In this document: piece after piece, positions 17,877-27,800 of the stretch
Position numbering within the stretch: position 1 is the stretch's first letter
Layout of the letters: every line of letters starts with the position of its first letter
From: Shewanella halifaxensis HAW-EB4
Lineage (GTDB): Bacteria; Pseudomonadota; Gammaproteobacteria; Enterobacterales; Shewanellaceae
Assembly (NCBI RefSeq): GCF_000019185.1
Contig: NC_010334.1
Location: forward strand, 930,001-994,000
Reading direction: 5' to 3'
Length of the DNA: 64,000 bases
Position numbers and translations under genes: made by a program
Notes under the pieces: generated by a model
What the model was told of the DNA's origin: nothing
The model's database searches: none
Seen by the model: only the letters and a program-made list of their open reading frames with translations

Positions 17877-18619
17877 CTTTGTTCTATCGCGGTTGAAAAA
17901 ACAGAAGAATAATCAGCTAAAATAGCGCGATGACCCGCAGTAAACATCGCAAATGATGCATCAGTAGGCACTGTTGGTTCGCTGCTAGTGACATTGACGA
18001 TTAATTCGGGAAATAACACTGTGTTGGCTACATTAATCAAATCTTGCGCTTGAGTTAATGAGTAATCATCATTACTTATTGAAGCTGCTGAAATATTTGA
18101 TAGCTCAGAATCAGATACACGAATTGTCACAGAAAAATTAGCGAGTGTTGCAATTGACTCTTTGGCATCATTTACCAAATCAGCGGTAGCAAAATCAGAG
18201 GGTTCCTGCCATGTGTACTGATAACCATCATTGAACTGGTAAGCTCGGCTATTTTCAAATTCAATATTGGCAGTGGCACCGTCTGCGGGAAGATGAAAAA
18301 TAACTCGGCTGGCAACCGTGCTTTTGGCGTAATTATTTTTCTGAATAACATCGTTGTAAGCGTATTCAATTCTGACTTCTTGTTGACTTGTTTCAACATT
18401 AAGTTCGGTGATGCATTTAACGCTAATCTTATTTGTCGCTGTACATAAACGGGTTATGGTGTCATCAGATAAGCCGAGTTGTAGCGCATCACTTCTGAAG
18501 TTTTTATCGACGATCACTTCATCACCATCGTCAGGGTGCAATATATTGTCGATATATTCACAGCCACTGATGTTAAGACATAACAAACTAGTCACGAGGA
18601 TTTTGACTTTAAAATTCAT
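17867..18619 (-). CDS. Predicted lipoprotein, function unknown
   Basis: A 250-residue protein with a lipoprotein signal: a hydrophobic segment after MNFKVKILVTSLLCL and a lipobox ISGC with the cysteine at residue 20, followed by an acidic start (EYIDNILHPDDGDE). The rest is beta-rich and serine/threonine-rich with no recognised domain. The last residues and the TAG stop overlap the end motif of the adjacent repeat, so the original C-terminus may have been altered. Flanked on both sides by family 2 repeats. Confidence 0.75.
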   Translation of the reverse strand: MNFKVKILVTSLLCLNISGCEYIDNILHPDDGDEVIVDKNFRSDALQLGLSDDTITRLCTATNKISVKCITELNVETSQQEVRIEYAYNDVIQKNNYAKSTVASRVIFHLPADGATANIEFENSRAYQFNDGYQYTWQEPSDFATADLVNDAKESIATLANFSVTIRVSDSELSNISAASISNDDYSLTQAQDLINVANTVLFPELIVNVTSSEPTVPTDASFAMFTAGHRAILADYSSVFSTAIEQSWF

Positions 18620-18867
18620 TAATTACTCTGCCATTGATAAAGCGATTGGTAACTATAATTTAGCACTGTTTTTATTGATAAGAGTAGTGATATTTACTCT
18701 GATATAGCATTAGCATATCCTTGTGTAAGCGGCGGTGGTGCAACAGAGAGCATGCTTGAGAACTGAAGTTATATTGTGCCGTTATATGGCATGGTTTTAC
18801 TCGAAGTCGCTCAGGTTAATTTCCGTATTTTGTTATTGTTTTGGCTTTACTCTATCTTACTAAAATC

Positions 18868-19143
18868 TAAAAAGCCTAGGGCGCTCGTATACTCGCTGCG
18901 AGGACGCTTCGCGGCTAGAGCTGACTGCGTCCAGCTATACCGTCAAGAGCCTGTAACTATTTTTGATGTAGGTTGGGCTTTAGCCCATCACAGATGACCA
19001 ATTAACTATAACCAATTAACTATGACCTATTAATTGAACTAGATATGGTTTTGCTTTTCTGGCTTGTGTCGTCTTAGCCTCTATCGGCTCTTATCCGGCC
19101 TTTCCCGTCTTGGCTTTTTCTCGCACCTAGAACTTAGAACCTT
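18868..19143. repeat. Composite intergenic repeat, family 2, copy 3
   Basis: Contains the GC-rich module (GCGCTCGTATACTCGCTGCG, GCGGCTAGAGC), the first half of the REP-like block (GATGTAGGTTGGGCTTTAGC) and the pyrimidine tail ending in CACCTAGAACTTAGAACC. Compared with copy 1 the GCCGACCTACA half and the AAGCAGGTACTAG spacer are deleted. It ends 57 bp from the TonB receptor stop, just past its terminator. Confidence 0.85.
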
Positions 19144-19162
19144 CTTTGCTTCCCACCAAGTG

Positions 19163-19192
19163 ACAAAAGGTGAGCTTAATGCTCACCTTTTT
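19163..19192 (-). terminator. Terminator of the TonB receptor gene
   Basis: Stem GGTGAGC/GCTCACC (19169-19175 with 19181-19187) with a short T tract on the minus-strand side; the plus side also has T residues, so it could act both ways. Confidence 0.75.
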
Positions 19193-19199
19193 GTTTGGA

Positions 19200-21389
19200 T
19201 TAAAATGTATATGTATAGCCTACTGACACGGTCAACGGCTTGCCAACAAAGTTGGAACCATGGACTTTTGAGGTGACATATTTTTCGTCGAATAGGTTTT
19301 CAGCGGTGAGGTAAAGCTCCTGCGATTCGCTGATGAAATAACGGGCAGATAAGTCGACAATGGTTTTCGCTTTGATTAGATCCTCTTGCGCAATTTCACC
19401 TTGGCCAGCTTTGGTGCGTATATCATCGCTGTAGCGGGCTGCAACAGTAAGCTCCCAGCTGTCGACTTTGACACCAGCTGAAGCAAACAACATATTTTCA
19501 GCGATATAGGGAAGTTTATCTCCTTTCGTTACATCACCCCATGGGTCGAAATCAGACTTAAAGCTATTAGCAAACTCGGCATCTGTGTAGGTATAGGCAA
19601 GCTTCACTGGAAAGCTGATATCGTTTTGAGTGTTAAAGCTATAATCTAGGCTAAACTCCAATCCCTTAACATCGACTTCGCCACCATTGTATTGGTTACC
19701 AATATTGTCATCATCACAACCGATAGATGCCGTACATTCACCATGCATATTGCTGTAATCACTGTAGAAGAAGATCGCCTCTGAACTAAGCTCGCCAGCG
19801 TTATAGCGGGCGCCGGCCTCATAGTTCCAACTCTGCTCCTCTTTTTTATCGGAATTACCGGGAGAAGCAGGCGCAAACCCCTTCTGAACGCCAGCTAGCA
19901 CTAAGAACTCGCTGTTTATCTGGTAGGTTGCCGAGAGTGAAGGTAAGGTTGCCGAGAAACTATTGTCGATATCTTTGCTTGGCTGACCGTCACGTCCTGG
20001 GTTCTCTTTACCCCAGTCGGTACGATTGGTCTTAACATCTTCGTAGCGAACTCCTGCAGTAATGTTGAAATCCCCTAGCTGGATCTTGTCCTGAACGTAA
20101 AGCGCCAAGGCTTTTGCGCTATCTACGCGGTTAGAGTCACTGCCGGGGATACCACTCTCGGTTAATGTCATCACCTGATTCGAGTCTAGATTATAATGGT
20201 CGGCCCACTGGAATCTATCCATCTCATCTTCATGATAGCGAGCGCCAAAGGCCAGATCATGGCTATCGAGATACCAGTTAAGTTCAGTCTGGATCCCCTG
20301 TGAAATATAGCTACGGTTATTCGCCTTAACGCGTACATCCATTGGCGCCGTTGATGGATTTTTATCAAATGCAGAGGCCGCTTCGATGCCACCTTTATTG
20401 AGTTTAAGCCCGTCGACTTGATCGGCTTTATACCAGTTGCGGGCAAAATCGTTGTAATAGGCTGTGGTTCCTAGGGTAAGGTTGTTGCTAAAGTCGATAA
20501 TATGGTTGATCTGCAACTGCTTATGTTCGGTGTTCATCACATCTTTTTGCGAGGCCGAGTAACGAGCATAGGGTGTCGTTTCGAAATCGCTATCTGTTAA
20601 TCCCATGTAAGTTTCATTTGAAACCTCATCTGAATATTTCAGCTTAAACTCTAGCACCTGCGCATATTTGGCATCGTCTGCGGAGCGAATGCTCACTTTT
20701 GCCAGTGCATCATTCTTCTCAAAGCCGGTGTCGCCACCGACTCCGTTGATATGTTTAAAGCCATCGGCTTGATAGCGATAGAAGTCTACTACCGCACCGA
20801 CTCGTTCTCCCTGACCACCGGCATAGGCATGGAGCTTTCCGAAGCCATCTTGGCCTGCAGCAACATCGAGTTTGCCTGCTAGCTCCTCCTCTGGGATCTG
20901 ACGAGAGAGCATATTGATCACGCCCCCTGTGGTTCTTGGTCCATATTTAACGGTCGAGCTACCTTTTAGAATTTCGATTGATTGCATTCTGCCAGGCGTT
21001 GGAAAGTAATAGGCGGCGGGGGAGGCATAGGGGGCTGGCGCCGCTAAGACACCATCTTCCATAATGCTAATTTTTTCAGAGCGGTTTTGTCCTGTGCCAC
21101 GCATACCAATATTCGGTCTTAACCCGTAGCCATCCTCTTCCTGAATATACACGCCTGGGATACTCGCGAGTGTGCGCATGATATCTGTGTATTTGAAGGT
21201 ATCTAGCTCGGCTTGATTGATCTTATATGCACTACCAGGAACGGTATTGAGTGGGTTTTGCTTACCAAAGATACTTATCTGCTCCATGGTCGCCTGAGAG
21301 TCTGACTCCTGTGCCATTATTTGAGGCGAAAGCGCAGTGAGCAGTGCAGTTGAAAGTAAACTTAAAGATAGCGTTTTACGGTGTGACAT
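19200..21389 (-). CDS. TonB-dependent outer-membrane receptor (FecA-like)
   Basis: A 729-residue outer-membrane beta-barrel importer. A signal peptide (MSHRKTLSLSLLSTALLTAL..., cleaved near IMAQ) is followed by a plug domain with PNIGMRGTGQNRSEKI, MEDGVLAAPAPY and SIEILKGSSTVKYGPRTTGG, and a barrel ending in a terminal aromatic (VSVGYTYTF). The plug resembles FecA-type ferric citrate/siderophore receptors, but the ligand cannot be read from sequence. Start 21389 is chosen for the GGGAG site upstream; four residues earlier lies another ATG. A Fur-like box 51 bp upstream of the start suggests iron repression. Confidence 0.88.
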   Translation of the reverse strand: MSHRKTLSLSLLSTALLTALSPQIMAQESDSQATMEQISIFGKQNPLNTVPGSAYKINQAELDTFKYTDIMRTLASIPGVYIQEEDGYGLRPNIGMRGTGQNRSEKISIMEDGVLAAPAPYASPAAYYFPTPGRMQSIEILKGSSTVKYGPRTTGGVINMLSRQIPEEELAGKLDVAAGQDGFGKLHAYAGGQGERVGAVVDFYRYQADGFKHINGVGGDTGFEKNDALAKVSIRSADDAKYAQVLEFKLKYSDEVSNETYMGLTDSDFETTPYARYSASQKDVMNTEHKQLQINHIIDFSNNLTLGTTAYYNDFARNWYKADQVDGLKLNKGGIEAASAFDKNPSTAPMDVRVKANNRSYISQGIQTELNWYLDSHDLAFGARYHEDEMDRFQWADHYNLDSNQVMTLTESGIPGSDSNRVDSAKALALYVQDKIQLGDFNITAGVRYEDVKTNRTDWGKENPGRDGQPSKDIDNSFSATLPSLSATYQINSEFLVLAGVQKGFAPASPGNSDKKEEQSWNYEAGARYNAGELSSEAIFFYSDYSNMHGECTASIGCDDDNIGNQYNGGEVDVKGLEFSLDYSFNTQNDISFPVKLAYTYTDAEFANSFKSDFDPWGDVTKGDKLPYIAENMLFASAGVKVDSWELTVAARYSDDIRTKAGQGEIAQEDLIKAKTIVDLSARYFISESQELYLTAENLFDEKYVTSKVHGSNFVGKPLTVSVGYTYTF

Positions 21390-21439
21390 AGAAACTCCCA
21401 ATTGGGTATAGGCTTCGAATAATTTCTCGGAATCTTAAT

Positions 21440-21458
21440 GCTATTCATTCTCATTTTC
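21440..21458 (-). promoter_or_regulatory. Fur-like box upstream of the TonB receptor
   Basis: On the minus strand GAAAATGAGAATGAATAGC matches the 19-bp Fur consensus at 14 of 19 positions by eye. Its position ahead of a TonB-dependent receptor supports iron control. Confidence 0.6.
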
Positions 21459-21635
21459 AACAAGATCTTAGCCTTCGATGCTTGAAATTAACTTAATGGT
21501 GTAAATCTTTACATTTGTTAACGCTCAACTATGTCAAAGACCACGATGGGGGAGTAAGTCATCGGGTGAGTCAAAATCAAATCTTGGTATACACTGTCGA
21601 GTCATTTTTATGGCTAATTAGATGTTTGAGTGAAT

Positions 21636-22340
21636 ATGTTTTTAAGTTCTTATTTTCAAAAAGAAAATCAATCTGTATCCATCACTCCTCAGCAGGCGAG
21701 TGATTTTGCCAAAATCGTTGCGCAAGATTTCAACCCGATCCACGATGTAGCCGCTAAGCGTTTTTGTGTGCCAGGAGATCTGCTTTTTGCCTTAGTATTG
21801 AATGAATATGGCTTAAGCCAGAAAATGACCTTTAACTTTGCCGGTATGGTGGGTGATGGTGTCAAACTGCAGTTTCCAGATGCGGTAAAAGAAGACTTTG
21901 ATATTCGAGATGACAAAGATAAGTGCTATCTCAAAGTACATAGCAGTGGTGATGTACGTCATTGCGAGACCCAGATAGAGTCTTTTATTCGTAAATATGT
22001 GGCGTTCTCTGGGCTGAACTTCATGCACATTCTGGTGCCGATGATGAAACAACATCAGATGATGATTAATCCAGCTCGCCCTTTGGTGATCTACGAGAGC
22101 ATGTCGTTTGACTTAACCACGCTCGATTTTACCGAGGTGAGCCTGAAACTGGTTAAGCAAGAGCTTGAGATCGAAGGCAAGCGCGGTGATGTGACCCTAA
22201 CCTTTGAGCTACTCAGCGGTGATGCCGTCGTGGGCACTGGTGTCAAAACGCTAGTGATGAGCGGACTGCGTCCATATGAAGATGAGCCTGCGCAGCAGAT
22301 GTTTGATGCCTATGAGGGGCGCAGAATCGCATTCTCTTAA
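21636..22340 (+). CDS. DUF3581 family protein
   Basis: A 234-residue cytoplasmic protein found widely in Shewanella and relatives and annotated DUF3581. The N-terminal segment DFAKIVAQDFNPIHDVAAKRFCVPGDLLFA resembles the hydratase (MaoC-like hot-dog) pattern of an Asp/His pair in NPIHD, so a hot-dog fold is plausible, but no activity is known. The ATG at 21636 is preferred over a GTG two codons earlier. It ends at a strong terminator and is divergent from the TonB receptor. Confidence 0.82.
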   Translation: MFLSSYFQKENQSVSITPQQASDFAKIVAQDFNPIHDVAAKRFCVPGDLLFALVLNEYGLSQKMTFNFAGMVGDGVKLQFPDAVKEDFDIRDDKDKCYLKVHSSGDVRHCETQIESFIRKYVAFSGLNFMHILVPMMKQHQMMINPARPLVIYESMSFDLTTLDFTEVSLKLVKQELEIEGKRGDVTLTFELLSGDAVVGTGVKTLVMSGLRPYEDEPAQQMFDAYEGRRIAFS

Positions 22341-22367
22341 ACACTGTCACTACAGTTAATTCTAGTT

Positions 22368-22404
22368 AAAGCCACTTAACGCAATTTTGCTTAAGTGGCT
22401 TTTT
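22368..22404 (+). terminator. Terminator of the DUF3581 gene
   Basis: Long stem AAAGCCACTTAA pairing with TTAAGTGGCTTT (22368-22379 with 22391-22402) and a T run, 28 bp after the stop codon. Confidence 0.9.
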
Positions 22405-22589
22405 AGTTTTAAGTGCCAGATTTTGAGATTTGGATTTTAGAACGAAATTGCACCAACTTGAGTTAAAAGCGTGCAAATAAATGGCTAGTGTTAAAAATGT
22501 GACTAAGCTCACTTGCTGCAAGCGCGCCGAGGGCGCATTCTATCTGTCCCTATCGCTTGCTGACCCTAATGGTGAGACAAGGATTGGGA

Positions 22590-22842
22590 TCCGTTCGGAT
22601 GAAGGTAGCAGGAGAGTGGGGAGTAACCCCACACCGACGAGGCAACTTTGTTATTGCTAACGCGTTAACAAAGCACTCTTTCAGGTGCCACATGGTGGTG
22701 AGGACTGTTACTGGACGAGCCTCTGGAGAGACTGTGAGCAGATAAGTGTTCGTAAGCTTAATTGTCACACAGCGCCGAAGGCGAAAGTGCAAACTCTATC
22801 ATTGAGTTTACGCGAAACGCTCAGGCAAAAGGACAGAGGAGA
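22590..22842 (+). promoter_or_regulatory. Tandem glycine riboswitch
   Basis: Two glycine aptamers in tandem. Aptamer I holds CAGGAGAGTGGGG and ACACCGACGAGGCAAC, followed by CTCTTTCAGGTGCC and GGACTG. Aptamer II holds CCTCTGGAGAGACTG, GCGCCGAAGGCGAAAG and the diagnostic CTCAGGCAAAAGGACAGAGG, with its P1 closed by CCTCT/AGAGG. The next gene is a glycine/alanine symporter 200 bp downstream, which fits direct glycine control of uptake. Conserved elements are seen directly; the folding is inferred from the family. Confidence 0.9.
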
Positions 22843-23005
22843 GGATGACTGTGTTAGTTATTATTAACTACATAAAGTCACTGTCGTTTGTCGCTGCGCC
22901 TTTTTCTGCCTAAATCACGTTTAGTGAAGCTAGGTGGACTCTATCGCTCGTTGCATACGTCAGTGATCTGCAACAGCCATTTCTTTTCCTCCTCCGATTA
23001 TTAAT

Positions 23006-23033
23006 AACTCTTAATTAGAGAGTTTTGTTGTTT
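23006..23033 (+). terminator. Possible expression-platform terminator of the glycine riboswitch
   Basis: Short stem AACTCT/AGAGTT (23006-23011 with 23019-23024) and a TTGTTGTTT tract just ahead of the symporter start. A weak six-pair stem; whether it is the switching element is an inference. Confidence 0.4.
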
Positions 23034-23050
23034 AATACTCGAGGAATACC

Positions 23051-24421
23051 ATGAATTTTCACGCGCTTTTAGCCGATATCAATGCCATTGTCTGGGGACC
23101 TATCACCCTATGCTTATTGGTTGGAACCGGCCTCTATCTCACTGTTCGACTGAAATTGATCCAAGTCTTCAAATTACCTATGGCACTGGGTTTACTGTTT
23201 AAACCCGCAATTGGCAAAGGTGACTTGTCCTCCTTTGCTGCGCTATGTACCGCGCTGTCGGCAACCATTGGTACCGGTAATATTGTGGGTGTCGCCACCG
23301 CGATTAAAATTGGTGGTCCAGGGGCACTATTTTGGATGTGGTTAGCGGCCTTTTTTGGCATGGCAACCAAGTATGCCGAATGTATGCTAGCGGTAAAGTA
23401 CCGCACCACTGACGCTCGCGGTAATATTGCCGGCGGCCCTATGTATTATATCGAACGCGGTCTAGGCCTTAAGTGGTTGGCTAAAATCTTCGCCATCTTC
23501 GGTGTCGGTGTCGCATTTTTCGGTATTGGTACCTTTGCTCAGGTCAATGCCATTAGTGATGCCATGACGATTGCCTTTGAAATTCCAGCTTGGGTCACCG
23601 CCGTGGTGCTAACTCTTATGGTTGCAGCGGTAACACTGGGCGGCGTTAAACGCATCGCTAACGTGGCGCAAAAACTCGTTCCTAGCATGGCAATCGGTTA
23701 CGTATTAGCCTGTATGTGGGTACTGTTTACCTTTAGTGATCAGATCATTCCAGCGTTTGAGTTGGTTATTCATTCAGCCTTTACACCTATCTCTGCCGCG
23801 GGTGGTTTCTTAGGTGCGACGGTTGCTCAAGCGTTGCAAATTGGTATTGCTCGCGGTGTGTTCTCCAATGAGTCGGGCCTAGGCAGCGCGCCCATTGCCG
23901 CTGCAGCGGCTAAGACTAACGAACCGGTTGAGCAAGGTCTTGTGAGCATGACGGGAACCTTCTTCGATACTATCTTGATCTGTACCATGACAGGTTTAGT
24001 GCTGATTATTACCGGCGTTTGGAGTGGGGATACCGCAGGTGCGGCCATGACCAGCGCGGCATTTGCGGCGAGTGGTTCAGTGGTTGTAGGTCAATATGTG
24101 GTGACCATCGCCTTGGTTTGTTTCGCCTTTACCACTATTTTAGGTTGGAACTACTACGGCGAGCGCTGCTGGTATTATCTAACGGGTAGCCGTCTTGGTG
24201 AGAAGGGAGTCAAAATCTATCAATTTACCTTCTTAGGGTTAATCGCTGGTGGCGCCTTTATTCATCTGGATTTTATCTGGATGTTAGCCGATACCGTTAA
24301 CGGTCTAATGGCTATTCCTAACCTGATTGCACTTATTGGTCTAAGGCATGTGATCTTAAAAGAGACCCGCAAATATTTTGCTAAGCAGCAAGTGTTAGCG
24401 ACCCAAGGCTCGCAGGCTTAA
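23051..24421 (+). CDS. Sodium:alanine/glycine symporter (AGCS family)
   Basis: A 456-residue inner-membrane carrier with about eleven helices. AGCS motifs are visible: GTGLYLTVRLKLIQ in the first helix region, SATIGTGNIVGVATAI, GGPGALFWMWLAAFFGMATKYAE, GGPMYYIERG and GVFSNESGLGSAPIAAAAAKT. AGCS members (AlsT, DagA) move alanine or glycine with Na+. The tandem glycine riboswitch directly upstream makes glycine the most likely substrate. GAGG lies before the ATG, and a strong terminator follows. Confidence 0.92.
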   Translation: MNFHALLADINAIVWGPITLCLLVGTGLYLTVRLKLIQVFKLPMALGLLFKPAIGKGDLSSFAALCTALSATIGTGNIVGVATAIKIGGPGALFWMWLAAFFGMATKYAECMLAVKYRTTDARGNIAGGPMYYIERGLGLKWLAKIFAIFGVGVAFFGIGTFAQVNAISDAMTIAFEIPAWVTAVVLTLMVAAVTLGGVKRIANVAQKLVPSMAIGYVLACMWVLFTFSDQIIPAFELVIHSAFTPISAAGGFLGATVAQALQIGIARGVFSNESGLGSAPIAAAAAKTNEPVEQGLVSMTGTFFDTILICTMTGLVLIITGVWSGDTAGAAMTSAAFAASGSVVVGQYVVTIALVCFAFTTILGWNYYGERCWYYLTGSRLGEKGVKIYQFTFLGLIAGGAFIHLDFIWMLADTVNGLMAIPNLIALIGLRHVILKETRKYFAKQQVLATQGSQA

Positions 24422-24520
24422 GCCTTGGTCATTGCTGCGAGACCATTGAGCGTTTAGGACTATTAGTTTTAAAAGCCGAAAATTCTCTAAAGTTCAGCTA
24501 ATTAATCAAAGCAAAATTAG

Positions 24521-24553
24521 GCCCATCTCATCAATAGTGAGATGGGCTTTTTC
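24521..24553 (+). terminator. Terminator of the AGCS symporter gene
   Basis: Ten-base perfect stem GCCCATCTCA/TGAGATGGGC (24521-24530 with 24538-24547) followed by T residues. Confidence 0.9.
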
Positions 24554-24865
24554 TTGGGCTCTTTATTCGATAATTTATTCAGCTCTTTATTTGATAAGGC
24601 TAAAGTTATTGGCTGCAAGTGTCGCTTGTTAACTGCCGATTGATTGAGCATCAAAATGCCTAAAAATGGCGTATGATCTCGCTTCTGATATTTGGTTACA
24701 GAAACCGCCGCTTTAGTCACTTTGGCATAATTGCCAAGCGTAGCGCTTTCCTTTAATTTAGTGACCATCAAAACTTTTATAGACCTAACATTAGACCTGA
24801 CACCTATAGCTTAATGTAAGCCCACCGTGCTTACCGTTACGGCTCTGTTTGGATTAAGGAATGCA

Positions 24866-27800
24866 ATGCCAAGCTTAAATCGCATCATACTTATCGATAC
24901 TCACCTACCGGGCGTGGTAGAACTGGCGCTGGATGGCCACACCAATATTTGCGGCACTAACGCATCGGGTAAAACCACCTTGCAGCGTCTGGTCCCCGTT
25001 TTTTATGGTGAATACCCGAGTCGAGTGGTGCCATCAACCCGTGACAGCTTCGAGCGCTGGTACTTGCCCCATGATTCAAGCTTTATTATTTATGAATATA
25101 TCAAGTCAGATGGTCTAGCCTATCAGGCGGTACTGGCTTCTGCTGGCGACGGCAAAGGCGTTAACTACCGCTTTATCGCAAAAGGCTTTGAGCTAGACGA
25201 TTACATCAAAACCAAGCAAGGCGATAGCATTCAGTGCTTTACCATGGCTGAGCTTGGCCGTGAGATGAAGCGCGCTGGTGTGGCGGTGACTAACCTACTC
25301 AATACCCGCGAATATCGCGCCATTATCCAGAATGACCGTGCCCTGTTAAGCACGGGTAGTAATCGTAATGAGCTGCGTAACTATGCGCGTCAGTTCTCAC
25401 TGTGTGAAGCGGAACACTCGCTGCGTCATATCGAAAAGCTGGCTAAAGCGGTGCACTCGAAAGAGGGCAAGATGGAGACGATCAAGTCGATGATCGCGGC
25501 CATCCTAGAGGAAGATGGCGTAAATCCGCCAAGCTCACGCTTAAATCCGCAACGGGTCGAAGCCTGGATCCGCGAGAGCCAACTAATCCAAGGCTTTGAG
25601 CAAATTCGCCCTGAGTTTGAAAAGCTAGAGCAGGAGTTTGACCAACTGCTTAGCACCGAGCAACGCCTTGCCAGTCTACGCCGTGGTTACAGCAAAGATG
25701 AAACTACAGAGATTGAACGTCAAGAGCATCATCAAGACCTCTCTAAAGCCCTTAATGCTCAGCTGCGTCAACTCGATGATGAGTGGAAAGAGCTGCGCGA
25801 TGAGCTTAACTTAGACTTGTCGGCTGCCAAAGGTGACGTGGCCAAATGTGAGCATGAGCTGGACTCGATTGAAGATCAGCATGCTAGCTTCCAAGATGCC
25901 GATATCGAGCAGGCTAAATTAGATCTAGAGCAGCTCCCGAGCTGGCGCGGCAGTTTAGAGAACCTAACTGAGCGTCATAAGCTGCAAACCGAGAAGCATC
26001 AAGATATTGAAGCGGCTTACAATGCTCGCCGCAGTAAAATTGGTGAAGGCCTTAACCGTGAGCTAGAAAACTTGCATCAAGAGCAAGATAGCCTACGTGA
26101 GTCGCGCGATAAGCAAAGAGAGATTGGCCGCAGCGAGCTAGCAGAGCTGGAAGCGCAGTGGCGTGAGTCGACCGAGAAAGGTCAGGCGCAGTTTAGCGAG
26201 CAAGCCTATCAGCTTAAGGTCAATGCCGCCGAGCTAAAGGTGCGTGTCGACAGCGTGACTTACTCAGAAGAGGAAAAGCTGGCGCTTGCGGTATTCGATG
26301 AGCGCATCTCTCGCGCCGACGAAGAGCAAGAAGCCTGCAACGCTAAAGTGGATCGTCTAACAAGTGAAGAGCGTAAGCTTCGAGCTAAGCGCGATCAGGC
26401 CAACGAAAGTCTGCGCGTGGCTGGTATTCGTGTTACCGAGCGCCAAAGTGAGCTTGAAGAGCTGACTCATATTTTGTTCCCACAGTCGCACACTCTGCTT
26501 GAGTTTCTACGCAAAGAGGCCACTGGCTGGGAAAACACGCTCGGTAAGGTGATTAACTCTGAGTTACTGCACCGTAGCGACCTACACCCAAGTCTGATTG
26601 CTGACAAACTGAATGCTGAAAGTCTCGAAGCCCTATATGGCATCGCGCTGGACTTAAAAGCCATTGACGCGCCAGAGTATGCAGCTTCAGAGCAAGAGCT
26701 GAGAGTGAAGCATGAAAATGCCAAGGAGATGCTGGCTAGCGCTAAAGAGCTGCAGGCCGAAGCCGAAGAGTCCTTGGTTACCAGCAACGCCGAGCTCGAT
26801 AAACTACTGCGTGAGCTGACTTTTGCCCGCACCGCCTATAAGAATAGCCGTGATGACCTGCGCCGCCTGTTTGATGACAAGCGCGCCGAGCAGGAGAAGA
26901 TAAACCTTGCACTAAACGAGCGTAAAGCGGCGTCACAAAAGCAACTGGCTCGTATCGACAGCGATATCAAGCAGCTACAAGGCCAGCAGCAAGAGTGGCT
27001 CGAAGAGCAAAAAGAGCAAGCGCTTGAAGCGCGCATGGAAAAGAATGCTTACTGGCAAGAAGTGGTTGGCGCCTTAGACAGTCAGCTAAACCAAGTTAAG
27101 AGTAATATTCAGAGCCGTCGTGACCACGCTGCAAGCGAGCAAAAGGCCTGTGAGCAGTGGTACAAAAACGAGCTTAAATCTCGTGGCGTCGACGAAGCGA
27201 AAATCGTCGCCCTTAAGGCAGAAATTCGCACCCTCGAGAGTAGTATCAGCAAGGCGGAGCAGCGCCGCAGCGAAGTACTGCGTTATGAAGACTGGTACCA
27301 ACACACTTGGCTTAAGCGTAAGCCTAAGTTGCAGTCAGAGCTCAGTAAGGTAAAACACGCCAGCCTAGATCTAGAGCAGCAGCTAAAGAGTAAGGCCAAC
27401 GAAGTTAAAGCTAAGCGTAATGAGCTCGATGGTGAGCGTAAGCGCTCGGATGTGGTGCAAATTGAAGCCTCAGAGAACTTAACTAAGCTGCGCAGCGTGA
27501 TGCGTAAACTGAGTGAGCTTAAGTTACCAGCCAGTAATGATGATGCCCAAGGCAGTTTGACTGAGCGACTACGTCAAGGTGAAGATCAGCTGCTAAAGCG
27601 TGATTCAATGATGGGCTCGGTGAAGCAATATGTTGAGCATTTTGACTCGGTTATTGCCAGCAAGTCTGGTTCAGGCTTATCTGAAACTTGGGAGCGTGCC
27701 CGTGAAGAATCAAGCTTTGTTAATGACAAAGGCATCCGCATTCTTGATTACCGCAAACTAGTGCCACAACTTGAGCAGCTGCTTAACGTCATGGTACCGC

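Noticed and set aside
18408..19276. Several small plus-strand ORFs over the lipoprotein gene and repeat region
   Set aside because: They cover repeat modules or are antisense to a gene with a clear lipobox; no start signals.
24517..24771. 84-codon minus-strand ORF after the AGCS gene
   Set aside because: It runs through a strong terminator, is rich in low-complexity lysine/serine and has no visible start signal; probably not coding.
26467..26832. Ser/Leu-rich minus-strand ORF inside the SMC gene
   Set aside because: Antisense shadow of coiled-coil codons; composition is typical of a frame opposite Glu/Lys-rich coding sequence.
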